A DNA stretch of 64,000 nt from Saccharibacter floricola DSM 15669. GTDB lineage: Bacteria; Pseudomonadota; Alphaproteobacteria; Acetobacterales; Acetobacteraceae. Under the pieces are notes generated by a model. That model was not told where the DNA came from. It saw nothing but the letters and a program-made list of their open reading frames with translations, and did no database searches. The stretch covers positions 62,001 to 126,000 of the forward strand of contig NZ_KB899334.1 in the NCBI RefSeq assembly GCF_000378165.1, given 5' to 3'. Shown here in pieces: positions 48,480 to 57,912 of this stretch (position 1 is the stretch's first letter; each line of letters opens with the position of its first letter). The position numbers were made by a program, and so were the translations under genes.

Positions 48480-49280
48480 ATGACGACCTCATCACGATCC
48501 CGCTTCAAAGGCCAAAAAGTCCTTATTACCGGCGCCTCTCAGGGAATAGGTGAAGCAACGGCACTTTATTTCGCTCAGGAGGGAGCACGCGTTGCTCTCA
48601 ATGGGAGGAAGGAAGACAAACTTCTTGCTGTTCGAGAGAGCCTTCCAAAAGTACCAGAGGGTGATCATGTCATTGCGGCAGGGGATATCTCCAAAGAAGA
48701 CGATGTCGCAGCCTTGATGGATAAAAGCATTCAAGAAATGGGTGGGTTGGATGTTTTAGTCTGCAATGCAGGGTATCAAATTCCCTCTCCTTCGGAAGAT
48801 ATTAGCCTAGCTGACTTTGAGGGGGTTATGGCCGTTAACGTCACGGGGGTTATGCTCGCTTGCCGTGCAGCACTGCGTTACTGGTTTAAAGAAGGCATTC
48901 AAGGGCGTATTGTTGTAAATTCCTCTGTTCATCAACTTATTCCTAAACCCCATTATCTGGGCTACTCCGCATCTAAAGGAGCTGTAGGCAATATTGTCCG
49001 CACATTAGCTCTCGAATATGCAAGCCGTGGCATTCGCGTTAATGCTGTCGCCCCTGGGGCCATTGTCACGCCAATCAATGACTCTTGGGTTAAAGACCCT
49101 AAACAATACGAGGCTGTTTCAAGTCATATTCCTATGAAACGACCGGGTCAGAGTGAAGAAATCGCGGCAACTGTCGGCTTTTTAGCCGCATCAGAAAGCA
49201 GCTACATCACAGGTCAAACTCTCTATGTTGATGGCGGCCTGACGCTTTACGGAGATTTTGAAAAGAACTGGTCTTCTTAG
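48480..49280 (+). CDS. SDR-family oxidoreductase (glucose-1-dehydrogenase-like)
   Basis: 266-residue classical SDR: VLITGASQGIGEATA (cofactor), CNAGYQIPS, catalytic SS and YSASKGAVGNI, and TGQTLYVDGGLTLYGDF at the end. Acetic acid bacteria carry many such sugar or polyol dehydrogenases. The GRKEDK after the second beta strand hints at NADP use. Substrate not determinable. Confidence 0.85.
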   Translation: MTTSSRSRFKGQKVLITGASQGIGEATALYFAQEGARVALNGRKEDKLLAVRESLPKVPEGDHVIAAGDISKEDDVAALMDKSIQEMGGLDVLVCNAGYQIPSPSEDISLADFEGVMAVNVTGVMLACRAALRYWFKEGIQGRIVVNSSVHQLIPKPHYLGYSASKGAVGNIVRTLALEYASRGIRVNAVAPGAIVTPINDSWVKDPKQYEAVSSHIPMKRPGQSEEIAATVGFLAASESSYITGQTLYVDGGLTLYGDFEKNWSS

Positions 49281-49580
49281 ATAAGAATTAGGGAATTACT
49301 ACACTTTTTATTCTTCCCTTCTGGCTTGCCTCCATCATTCTAGATATGTCCCCTCTCTGAAGCAGGACAGGGAAAGACTGAAATGAAATTATACTTACTT
49401 TTTAGTTAACAGCATTTGTATTCCCAAAAAGACTATATACTCTTACACTTACAAAAAAATTACCAACTACAATGGTATTTTTCTTATAAGCATAGAGGCT
49501 CGTTGATAACCTCTTCTTACTTGTTGACAGTGAAGAGTTTTCATATATTCTTTTCTTAGTTTTTTTTGAAGGGGATAGCG
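49281..49580 (+). promoter_or_regulatory. AT-rich leader with candidate promoter for the polysaccharide-export genes
   Basis: A 300-nt AT-rich gap with no gene. A candidate promoter has TTGACA at 49524-49529 and TATTCT at 49546-49551 (16-nt spacing), 30 nt before the GTG start of the next gene. The base composition shift begins here. Confidence 0.45.
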
Positions 49581-50894
49581 GTGAATAATTTTAGAGTCTA
49601 TGATAAATTCAATGATACACCTTCAACATATATGGCCAAGCATACGCCCAAAAGGATAGCATTTACGTTCGCAGGTCGCCGCGATATGATGCGTAATCAG
49701 GTCATTTGGATGCGGGAACTGTTGGAAGCAGGTGTCCTTGACACATGGCATGTTTGGGATTTTACGCGCAATGAAGATGATAGACGTTGGTTAGAAGAAG
49801 AATTCTGTAACGACCATTTTGTCACGCATACTAAGCCAGATTCTAACAATTATGTTCCATTTTCCTTTCGAGGAATGGACGGGGCTGCGATTCAAGTATC
49901 CTCTCGAAGTGATGTCCATCTACTATTCGAGCTTGAGAACGGTAAGAAATTTGAAGTGGCGATCGGAATCGCATTGAACTCGGTATCCCTTTTAAGGGAG
50001 TTCGATGGAGAATACTTTGAGCATGCTGAGCCCATTAAAACTTCTTCCGTAGTTTTACAAGAGAAAGAAAAAAACTCTCTCACTTTTGATTTTGAAAAAA
50101 AATCTTTTTCAGTATTCTGTGAAGGAGTTGCTGTTTTTTCGAATATTCCCTTGAAAGGTTCAAGAGTAGAAAAAATAAGCGTAAAGACTGGATATGGACA
50201 CAAAGGTGTTTGGGAGTACAATACAAATACTTCTTCTAAGATAAAAGTTATATCTACCAATATAGACTCCGACTCTTCTCTTGTTAACTTTAATAGTTGT
50301 TACCGATACTATACAGATCGAGTATATGCTCACTCAACTTTTTTGAAAATAGATGATGACCTTATCGATCTGGATGCCAAGCAGCTGAATGCTATGCTTA
50401 ATTATGCCGAGTCTTCTGATGGCATGGAGATTGTAAGTGCTAACGTAATTAACAATGATCAGTGTTTATATAATCAAATAAAATATGGTTTCTTTGAAAA
50501 TTCTTCTTTGAACCTAAAAGCTGATTTGATGACAATGGGGCCCTTCTTCAATACACCAGACCTTTGCGAAAAAGCACATATTTATTACCTACAAAACAGA
50601 GAAGATTTCTGGAATAAAGCTCGTTCAATTGATGAAGTGACTTCTGTTCCTAAGTATGATAGGCTGTCCATCAATTGTATTGCTTTTAAATATGATATAC
50701 TTGTCCTAATGAATTCTTTTCCCGAATTAGCAGACAAAAGAGGAGATGAAGAAATAATGACAATGATGTTGCCTGCATTCGGTGTTAAGAAAACAATATT
50801 TAATAAGTGCATGGCTTCACATTTGTCTTTCTTCACTCAGGTTCCGGGATGGGATCAAAAAGAAATTATTGAAGCATATCATAAATTATATTAG
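49581..50894 (+). CDS. Glycosyltransferase-like protein, surface polysaccharide island
   Basis: 437 residues, not matched to a named family. The N-terminus RIAFTFAGRRDMMRNQVIWMREL and the central FLKIDDDLIDLDAKQL (DDD metal-binding type motif) look like a glycosyltransferase. Between them, about residues 95-225, is a beta-rich stretch that resembles a sugar-binding or LamG-like sandwich inserted into the enzyme. The start is GTG at 49581 with AAGGGG 6 nt before; a TTG at 49566 has no such site. Strong AT bias shared with the next two genes suggests acquisition by transfer. It probably helps make the glycan exported by the KpsTM-type transporter. Confidence 0.55.
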   Translation: MNNFRVYDKFNDTPSTYMAKHTPKRIAFTFAGRRDMMRNQVIWMRELLEAGVLDTWHVWDFTRNEDDRRWLEEEFCNDHFVTHTKPDSNNYVPFSFRGMDGAAIQVSSRSDVHLLFELENGKKFEVAIGIALNSVSLLREFDGEYFEHAEPIKTSSVVLQEKEKNSLTFDFEKKSFSVFCEGVAVFSNIPLKGSRVEKISVKTGYGHKGVWEYNTNTSSKIKVISTNIDSDSSLVNFNSCYRYYTDRVYAHSTFLKIDDDLIDLDAKQLNAMLNYAESSDGMEIVSANVINNDQCLYNQIKYGFFENSSLNLKADLMTMGPFFNTPDLCEKAHIYYLQNREDFWNKARSIDEVTSVPKYDRLSINCIAFKYDILVLMNSFPELADKRGDEEIMTMMLPAFGVKKTIFNKCMASHLSFFTQVPGWDQKEIIEAYHKLY

Positions 50895-50943
50895 TAGTGT
50901 TGATAGTACAATAAATATTCCTAGGCGAGAGGTGAAAATTATC

Positions 50944-51600
50944 ATGAATGATTTTGTTAAATGCATTGATTTAACTAAAAGATTTCATGTTGGAAAAACC
51001 TCTCGCCTAGTTTTAGACAAAGTAAATTTAGATGTAAGAAAAGGTGATAAAGTTGGGATCCTAGGCCGTAATGGTGCAGGCAAATCGACTCTCATAAAAT
51101 TAATCGGAGGCGTCGAACAGCCAACTTCAGGAAAGATCCATAGAGGAATGACAGTTTCTTGGCCTTTAGCGTTTTCTGGAGCTTTCCAAGGGAGCTTATC
51201 TGGTCATGATAACTTGAGATTTATATGCAGGGTTTATGACCTGGACTATAAAGAAACCCTTGAATACGTAGAAGGCTTTGCTCAGCTAGGAAAACAATTT
51301 TATGATCCTGTCAAAACTTATTCATCAGGTATGCATGCACGATTAGCCTTTGCCCTTTCTTTGGCGATAGAATTTGATTGCTATTTAATAGATGAAGTTA
51401 TTATGGTTGGGGATGCTCGATTTGCACAAAAATGTGAAGATGAATTATTTACTAAGCGCGCAGATCGAACCCTTCTTATCGTTTCGCATAGTACTGACTT
51501 TATAAAGTCAACATGCAATAGAAGTGTTTTAATTTATGATAGAAAGATACACTCTTGTTCTTCAGTTGAGGAAGGTATAGAGAAATATCATCTTCTCTAG
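50944..51600 (+). CDS. KpsT-type polysaccharide ABC exporter ATPase
   Basis: 218 residues, short like capsule-export ATPases. Walker A is GILGRNGAGKSTLIKLIGG, the signature is TYSSGMHARLAFALSLA, and Walker B is FDCYLIDEVIMVGD; SHSTDF holds the switch His. The ATG at 50944 is preceded by GAGAGGTG; a longer frame back to 50782 overlaps the previous gene without homology. Pairs with the permease downstream. Confidence 0.88.
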   Translation: MNDFVKCIDLTKRFHVGKTSRLVLDKVNLDVRKGDKVGILGRNGAGKSTLIKLIGGVEQPTSGKIHRGMTVSWPLAFSGAFQGSLSGHDNLRFICRVYDLDYKETLEYVEGFAQLGKQFYDPVKTYSSGMHARLAFALSLAIEFDCYLIDEVIMVGDARFAQKCEDELFTKRADRTLLIVSHSTDFIKSTCNRSVLIYDRKIHSCSSVEEGIEKYHLL

Positions 51601-51621
51601 ATTTACCATATTAAGGATTCA

Positions 51622-52455
51622 ATGATGGGTTCAGATACAACTCACAATAGGCGGAGTGCATTAAGACATGCTAATCCAACCCTATTACAAGCTTTTTTGG
51701 TTCAATACCGCGTAATTAAAGCCCTCATGATGAGAGAAATTCATACGAGATATGGAAGAGAAAATATAGGTTTCTTATGGGTTATAGGAGAGCCAATCCT
51801 TTTTTGTGCTGGCGTTGCCATCGTATGGACGGCTATCAGACCTTCTCACGAACATGGCCTTCCCATGACGGCAATGGTGGTAACCGGTTATATTCCACTT
51901 ACAATGTATCGTCATACGATGGCCCGGTCCATCAAAGCGTATGCTGTCAATTCTACTTTGTTATTCCATAGACTTGTTACACCGCTAGATATCATCATAG
52001 CACGAACTATATTAGAAATATTTGGAACAATATTGGCCGGAGTTATAGTTTTGTTTGGATGTATTAGTCTTGGATATATGGAGCAACCCCAAGATTGGGG
52101 GCTAATATTCCTATCAACTGGACTAACTATTTATTTTTGCCTTGCATTTTCAATGATTATTGCAGCCTTAACGGAACGTTCTGATCTTCTAGAAAAAGCA
52201 ATGGGAATATTTTCCTATCTTTCACTTCCTTTCACCGGAGCCTTTGTAATGGTGGAGTGGGTCCCTCCTCATTATAGATGGATTTTGCAGCTATCTCCAT
52301 TATCTAATTGTATTGAAATGCTAAGAACAGGACAGTTTGGAATTCACGTTGTTACATATTATTCAGTAAGTTATATTTTAACATCATGTACGATCTTGAT
52401 GATTATTGGGTTATATATGACCAAAAATATTAGACCTCATATTGACCTAGTGTAA
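51622..52455 (+). CDS. KpsM-type (ABC-2) polysaccharide export permease
   Basis: 277 residues with six hydrophobic segments and the ABC-2 block ALMMREIHTRYGRENIGFLWVIGEP typical of KpsM/TagG-like permeases. AAGGA lies just upstream. With the KpsT-like ATPase it forms an inner-membrane exporter for a lipid-linked glycan. The usual KpsE/KpsD-type partners are not in the window. Confidence 0.88.
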   Translation: MMGSDTTHNRRSALRHANPTLLQAFLVQYRVIKALMMREIHTRYGRENIGFLWVIGEPILFCAGVAIVWTAIRPSHEHGLPMTAMVVTGYIPLTMYRHTMARSIKAYAVNSTLLFHRLVTPLDIIIARTILEIFGTILAGVIVLFGCISLGYMEQPQDWGLIFLSTGLTIYFCLAFSMIIAALTERSDLLEKAMGIFSYLSLPFTGAFVMVEWVPPHYRWILQLSPLSNCIEMLRTGQFGIHVVTYYSVSYILTSCTILMIIGLYMTKNIRPHIDLV

Positions 52456-52823
52456 TAGACTTTTCAATCTAAAGAGTGCAATTCTGGACACTATTAGATA
52501 TTGAAGACGAGGCGGATTTCTTATCTGCCTGTCATAAGTATTATAGAGTCCGTGTTTTTCTGATCAGAGCAGGTTCCTCTGAGAGAGGCTTATTGAAGGT
52601 GTCCGCTCAAAGAGAAAAGAAACCACCCAAGAACCGTCAGCGACGATTCTGCGATTTTTCTGGTGGCATCAGAACAGTCGACATGGCGCTCTTGGCTGCT
52701 CACGTGGAGGCTAGGCTTTGGTACAAAGCTTTGAAGTGGTACGGACGGACACGGTAAAGTGATGTCTTTCACGCTTTCACCTGAGCAAGCACATGAATTA
52801 TCCTTTACTTATACCCCCCCCCC
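52456..52823. other. Non-coding or decayed stretch after the KpsM-type gene
   Basis: No convincing gene. A plus-strand open frame at 52476-52757 has no recognisable domain. The stretch ends in a run of 11 C (52814-52824), which leads straight into the transposase remnant. It may be the decayed 5' part of the same insertion element. Confidence 0.4.
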
Positions 52824-53105
52824 CTTGATGACCTTTCCCCACCGCCGGGTTATGGCATCTGCGTCCGTGGAGCACGTCCTATCATTTCAACACGGCGAAA
52901 TGATCCTGACATCAGTTGTCCAAAATGGGCTTGCAGACACCGCCATCTGATTGACAATCTGTGAGCAAGCCTCAAAAAACGGCGGGCTGTCGCAACCCGA
53001 TATGAAAAGACTGCTCTTTCCTTTCTCTTCGTTGCCTTCATTACTGTTACAGCAGACTCCCTTAATGTTATTAATAGTTTCAAAATCTCTATTGTATACT
53101 TTTAA
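52824..53105 (+). pseudogene. Decayed IS5-type transposase 3' fragment
   Basis: In one frame the codons give GARPIISTRRNDPD, then RHRHLIDNL, a TGA (52962-52964), then ASLKKRRAVATRYEKTALSFL and a final TAA at 53103. This matches the C-terminal end of IS5/IS427-type DDE transposases, where IPPRRN..., RHxIExLFxxLKxxRRIATRYDKTAxxFL is typical. Phe of LFxxLK corresponds to the in-frame stop. The N-terminal two thirds are missing or unrecognisable. It marks the edge of the AT-rich polysaccharide island. Confidence 0.72.
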
Positions 53106-53126
53106 AAGAAGAAAGTGGATCTAAAT

Positions 53127-53744
53127 CTAATTATCTTTTTCGAATGCACCTGCAATACGAAGATCAACATTGTCTTCCACATAAGGAATGAACATTTTTA
53201 TGCCGAAATCACTTCGTTTTATTGTTGTCTGAGCTTCAAATCCAGCCGTATATTTCTTGCTCATCATACTTGTGCCGGCTCCAATGAAACGTACTTTTAA
53301 TATCTCTGGTTTCGTGACGCCATGCAGTGTTAATGCCCCCTCAACAGAAGCACTATCCTTCCCAGTCTTCACAATTTTAGTAGCCGAGAAATGAGCTGTC
53401 GGAAATTTTTCAGCATCAAACCACTCTTTACCTTTAAGTTCATCATTCAGCTTAGAGCTTGTGGTCAACAGTGAACTCAAAGGAACATCGATGCTGAGTG
53501 ATGTATTCTTAACCTCAACGGGGTCGAGAACCATCGTCCCCTTTATCCCTGACAGAAGACCAGTGTAATGGCTAAATCCTAGATGAAGAACCGAAAAAAC
53601 AACCTGTGTATGATTGGGGTCAACGTGATACGTCCCCGCACTGACTTGGCCTGAGGCAGGATCCGTCTGTGCAATAGCTGGCATCCCCCATGACAAAGCC
53701 ATAACAAGCGACGTCGCTACAATGGGGTAAGAGACTTTCATCAT
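53127..53744 (-). CDS. YceI-family periplasmic protein
   Basis: 205 residues with a signal peptide ending near AIAQT. The mature part is a lipocalin-like YceI domain: GTYHVDPNHTQVVFSVLHLGFSHYTG, DPVEVKNTSLSIDVPLSSL, WFDAEKFPTAHFSATKI and LTLHGVTKPE. YceI proteins bind polyisoprenoid or amphiphilic ligands in the periplasm. AAGGAAAG lies upstream of a double ATG. It is 16 nt downstream of tamB. Confidence 0.9.
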   Translation of the reverse strand: MMKVSYPIVATSLVMALSWGMPAIAQTDPASGQVSAGTYHVDPNHTQVVFSVLHLGFSHYTGLLSGIKGTMVLDPVEVKNTSLSIDVPLSSLLTTSSKLNDELKGKEWFDAEKFPTAHFSATKIVKTGKDSASVEGALTLHGVTKPEILKVRFIGAGTSMMSKKYTAGFEAQTTIKRSDFGIKMFIPYVEDNVDLRIAGAFEKDN

Positions 53745-53760
53745 GCACTTTCCTTAGACA

Positions 53761-56700
53761 TTAATAATCGATTCCATAGGACAACCCCACACTAGAACCG
53801 GGGTCATTTTCAGGTGTCGTAAAGCCTGTTACCTGTCCGCCTGTTCCTACGGTCGTATTCAGCTTGAGATTTTTGGTAAGATCAACACGTACTTGTGCCT
53901 GAGCACCCTTACCAGACAATCCCTCTCTAGCACCAACATAGACACCCTTCATCACATATTTTCCAGCTTCAACGCTACTTCCCCCATTTTCGACGCTTCC
54001 CCCTCCACCTATACCGAGATGGTCTAACCCTAAGGTGTTCCGCACTGTTCCTAGTGGATCAAAAGCCGATCCCCCTGTAATTTGCACGACAGCCGCCCCG
54101 AGCTCTGCTAACTGTGTTGCAGAGAGCGACCCTCTATTTTGCCCAAAAAGAAGAATGGAAAGAACCTCATCACGAGGAAGTTGTGGTGTGGAAACAAAAT
54201 CAATTTTGGGAGTACTCGCATGCCCGGAAACAAGAAGACTCGCTAAAGTACCATTTGCGTTTCTGTCCGCTCTAAAGTCTACAGTGGGGTCAATCTTATT
54301 TGTTACGCCGGCTCCATCAAACCCAACTCTTCCTTGGGTAAAATTAAGGCTAATCCCCGCAAGATTAAAGCTTCCCCGCCGCAGATCAACTCCTCCTGCG
54401 ATAGCCGGTGATGCACTCGTTCCTCCAACATTGAGCTTCGCTTGCATCTCAGCAAAGAGCCCATGCCCTCGCACGAAAAGCTTCCCCGGAGATGTCACAT
54501 CGACATTTAACCCAATAATGAGAGGAGGAGCGGCAGCCTTCCTCTCCTGCTCTTTTTGTAGAGAAATAAGCTCCAGCTGTGGAACAGAAGCCGGCATTGA
54601 GTCTGGAATAGTAATAGAAGCCTCTGGGATCTTTACCTTCCCTGCAACATCCAAACGAGTTGTCGCTTGGCCAAAAATATGCAGCTGGCTATCAACCGTT
54701 TCCTCAAGCATGTCACTTTGCAATGGTTGAGCATGATCCATAACAAAATTGAGATCAACCGGCAGCCCTGGACGAAGGGCTCCGACCTCCCCTGTCAGAT
54801 TCATCGTCCCTTTACCTGCATGAATAAGGAAACGTTGAATATGTACCGTATCACCATCAGCGGTGACGTCTCCTGTAATACCAGAAAGATGAACACCTTG
54901 AGCATAATGATCGAAACTTCCGTCGCGCATCGTGACCTGACCTGTCACACGCGGTTGCTTCAACGCTCCATTCACGGCCATATCAAGAGAAAGCTGACCA
55001 CTTACCCCCATGCCTGAAGCACCTAACAGGGCATTGGCTAAAGAAAGGTCAACATTCCCTTTTGCTGTGAGACCGAATTTCCCATCACCTTGCAAAGGGA
55101 CAGCTCCCTGCACAGCCATCAGAGCCCCTTTCCCTGCCTCCAAATGCGCTTGAACTTGGGCTATTTTCCCATGCAGATCTGTTTGTACATGGAATGAGGC
55201 TGGAGGGAGAGAAGCGCCTGGGTCTGTCTTCATATGCAGCCCACGCCCATCCATAGTGACCTGCCCTACAGGAGCCAATAAGGAACCATGTACAGCAGCA
55301 TGAGCATCAAGCACACCATCAGCCTTCAATGATGGCACAAAAGGTGTCGCTAGCTCCGGCGTAACATGCTGGATAGACGCTTCAAGTGCTAAATCTGGTT
55401 TGATATGCCCAGCGACATTGATCATTGCCGATTGACTACGCCCTGCCTGCAACGTTGCTCTCAAATGGTCAACACCAGTCGTCGCTCCATATGACATAGT
55501 AGCTGGAGCCATTAACTGAAGCTGCTCTCCCTTTACATCTGCCTTAAGACTTTTCAGCTTAAGCTGCTTTTCAGGGATATTTTCGACAGCCGCCATCGTT
55601 AAATGGGCAGCCCCACCCAGAATATGGTCAAAATCCCCTTTTGTTGTGAGTGCTAACGCTGACTGAGGCCCTATAATGTGCGCTTGAAGATTCCCCGTGA
55701 TTTTTTGAGCCTTTATCCCTTCAACTATTAAGCGAATATCTGCGTAAGGATCATCTGGTAAGTGATTAAGCGTGCCTTTAAGGTCAATATGCCTCAAAGC
55801 ATAATCGGCCATCGCCACTTGGCCATCCACAGCTAATTGTAAACGTTCCTGTTCAGATTCACTTTTCTGTCCCGCTTGTCCTTCTTGCTGCGTATGTAAC
55901 CCAACGGTGAGATGCCCACTGATGGGTTTACCAACCAATGGACGAAAAACATCCAATCGGCGAATAGCAACATCAAGGTCTCCTTTCGGAATTTTGTGCC
56001 CAGCGGGGAGAATCACGAACCCTTTCCCTTGCATACTCGCCCAGTCTAAAGCTTTGAGATCAAGAGTTAGAGAACCTTGTGTGTCACGCTTAAAATTGGC
56101 CCGCACTTGTACCGGCGACCGATTTAGCTCACCCGTAAGCTGCACCCCGCCATCTGGATATGATGGGAGGTGTTCAACATGAGCCTCCAGAGAAAGTGGT
56201 GCTGTTTTTATAACAGTTCCTGCTCTTTGAATGCCAAAGAGACTTTTCAGCGTTACTGTTGCCTCAAGGTCATTGAGCGCTCCTTGAGCTAAAACCGCCA
56301 AATCTGCCTTGCCGCGTAAGGTCGATTGAGCACGACTGAGGTCGGGCAAACGCACATTAAAAGAGGATGAAAGATGCTGATCTCCACTTAATGTTGCCTG
56401 CCCATCAAGATGAAGCGCCGCACCATTGAGCGTGAGTTCTTCTAGATGAACCGCATGGTCAGCTGTACGTTTAACGCGAAGCTGCAATTGCCCGTCACGC
56501 CCTATCAACTGAGCCGCCTGCTCTTGCCCTCCCGTAATGGAAAGAACTCCTTTGAGCTGGGCCGTTAGATCGTCCTTTTTAGTCTCAGGTAACGCAAAAT
56601 CTGCATCAAATTGAGTTTTCCCCTGCAAGGACGTTCCGCCCATCGCCCCAGCTAACCCTTCCAACCGAGGAAGAATGAGCGCCAAATGCCCCGACGCAGC

Positions 56701-57912
56701 AGGCGATAATTTTCCAGATAGAGCTAACTGTAAGAGATCATGTTTCACCGTGAGTGAAAAAGGACGCAACGTTTCCATGGGTTGCATCCCTGCCTCAAGA
56801 AAAACGGGGGACAATGCAAAAAGTCTCGGAGCCTTGCCCGGTATCCTCAGCCCATCAATTTGTCCTTTTAAACTCAGCCTCTGGTTCGTATCACCTAAGT
56901 CGACATGAATATTTTGTGCCCCGCTCCCGGCCACTGACAATCCCTGAATCGTCAGAGTTCCATTCCCAGCGGGCGCGGCCATACTTCCATGTAGGTTCGC
57001 GGCGAGATTAATACTCTCCCAGCCAATGTCAGGACGCAGTGTCATTTGCGGAGATGTCACATGAACAGACAAATCTCCTGCCCGCTGAAGAGGATCAACC
57101 GTTCCAGAAATTGTGCTCTGCAAAGGGCCTGATGGAGCCTGCCCTGCTTTCATCCCCATAGACAGATTTAAATGACGGGGAGGGCCATGAATATCGACCC
57201 GCAAAGAAAGCGGATCGAGAGCTGGAAGATGCCCAAAGAGACCAACTAGCCCTTCTGCCCCCTCGTCAAAACGCAGCGTAGCATCCGTGTATTTACGCTG
57301 TATGGCTGCATTAAGATGAATCGTCCCTGCTTGGTCTTTTCTCTGAATATTCAGTCCAATTGCCATGACCGGCAAAGCATCAAACCGCAAGGGAGCTGAA
57401 AAATCAGCGATATTATGAATAAAAGCATGCCCAAAAAGAGACAAAGCAAGAGCCTGTCCAACGAGATCATGACCAAGATCAATCTCCTTGACGGACAGTT
57501 CATCAATACGCACGCCTAGAGAAGGCAGCGATGACTTCTTAGATGCTGGCTCGGGCGGTGTGGAGGAAATGGGGGGCCGAGCCACCTCAAGCTTTGCTGC
57601 ACGTAAAAACGTTACATGAACAGTCTTACGCATAAGATCTAACAAACCTACACGCAAATCTGCCTTTTCTAATGTAAGCCAGATACCCTTATGATCCTGA
57701 AGGGTGGCATGATCTACCGTCAACCGCCACGGGAGAATACGTGAAAGGCCCTTAGCATGTACCATATCCCCAGTGAGTGAAGGCAGCTTATCTTCAATCA
57801 AACGCTCCCCATAAGGCGTATTAGCCGCAACAAGCACTCCCGCCACAAGAACTAACGGCACACCTGCCAGGAGAGACAGTGCATAGAGAGCAATTTTATG
57901 CATCCGTTTCAT
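53761..57912 (-). CDS. tamB: Translocation and assembly module TamB
   Basis: 1,383-residue AsmA-like protein: one N-terminal membrane segment (about 6-28), a very long beta-rich repeat region forming the periplasm-spanning groove and the conserved DUF490 domain at the C-terminus (GGVDLRRGSFNLAGISLNF, PQLPRDEVLSILLFG, ending GLSYGIDY). It works with TamA, and TamB-type proteins also contribute to phospholipid transport to the outer membrane. The ATG at 57912 overlaps the tamA stop by 1 nt (TAATG) with GGGGAG upstream; an in-frame start at 57948 is less likely. Confidence 0.92.
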   Translation of the reverse strand: MKRMHKIALYALSLLAGVPLVLVAGVLVAANTPYGERLIEDKLPSLTGDMVHAKGLSRILPWRLTVDHATLQDHKGIWLTLEKADLRVGLLDLMRKTVHVTFLRAAKLEVARPPISSTPPEPASKKSSLPSLGVRIDELSVKEIDLGHDLVGQALALSLFGHAFIHNIADFSAPLRFDALPVMAIGLNIQRKDQAGTIHLNAAIQRKYTDATLRFDEGAEGLVGLFGHLPALDPLSLRVDIHGPPRHLNLSMGMKAGQAPSGPLQSTISGTVDPLQRAGDLSVHVTSPQMTLRPDIGWESINLAANLHGSMAAPAGNGTLTIQGLSVAGSGAQNIHVDLGDTNQRLSLKGQIDGLRIPGKAPRLFALSPVFLEAGMQPMETLRPFSLTVKHDLLQLALSGKLSPAASGHLALILPRLEGLAGAMGGTSLQGKTQFDADFALPETKKDDLTAQLKGVLSITGGQEQAAQLIGRDGQLQLRVKRTADHAVHLEELTLNGAALHLDGQATLSGDQHLSSSFNVRLPDLSRAQSTLRGKADLAVLAQGALNDLEATVTLKSLFGIQRAGTVIKTAPLSLEAHVEHLPSYPDGGVQLTGELNRSPVQVRANFKRDTQGSLTLDLKALDWASMQGKGFVILPAGHKIPKGDLDVAIRRLDVFRPLVGKPISGHLTVGLHTQQEGQAGQKSESEQERLQLAVDGQVAMADYALRHIDLKGTLNHLPDDPYADIRLIVEGIKAQKITGNLQAHIIGPQSALALTTKGDFDHILGGAAHLTMAAVENIPEKQLKLKSLKADVKGEQLQLMAPATMSYGATTGVDHLRATLQAGRSQSAMINVAGHIKPDLALEASIQHVTPELATPFVPSLKADGVLDAHAAVHGSLLAPVGQVTMDGRGLHMKTDPGASLPPASFHVQTDLHGKIAQVQAHLEAGKGALMAVQGAVPLQGDGKFGLTAKGNVDLSLANALLGASGMGVSGQLSLDMAVNGALKQPRVTGQVTMRDGSFDHYAQGVHLSGITGDVTADGDTVHIQRFLIHAGKGTMNLTGEVGALRPGLPVDLNFVMDHAQPLQSDMLEETVDSQLHIFGQATTRLDVAGKVKIPEASITIPDSMPASVPQLELISLQKEQERKAAAPPLIIGLNVDVTSPGKLFVRGHGLFAEMQAKLNVGGTSASPAIAGGVDLRRGSFNLAGISLNFTQGRVGFDGAGVTNKIDPTVDFRADRNANGTLASLLVSGHASTPKIDFVSTPQLPRDEVLSILLFGQNRGSLSATQLAELGAAVVQITGGSAFDPLGTVRNTLGLDHLGIGGGGSVENGGSSVEAGKYVMKGVYVGAREGLSGKGAQAQVRVDLTKNLKLNTTVGTGGQVTGFTTPENDPGSSVGLSYGIDY

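Noticed and set aside
52476-52757. 93-codon open frame as a gene
   Set aside because: No domain, no ribosome-binding site, and it lies beside transposase debris.
54035-54730. 231-codon plus-strand open frame
   Set aside because: Antisense to tamB, low-complexity Ser/Pro/Arg-rich translation, no ribosome-binding site.
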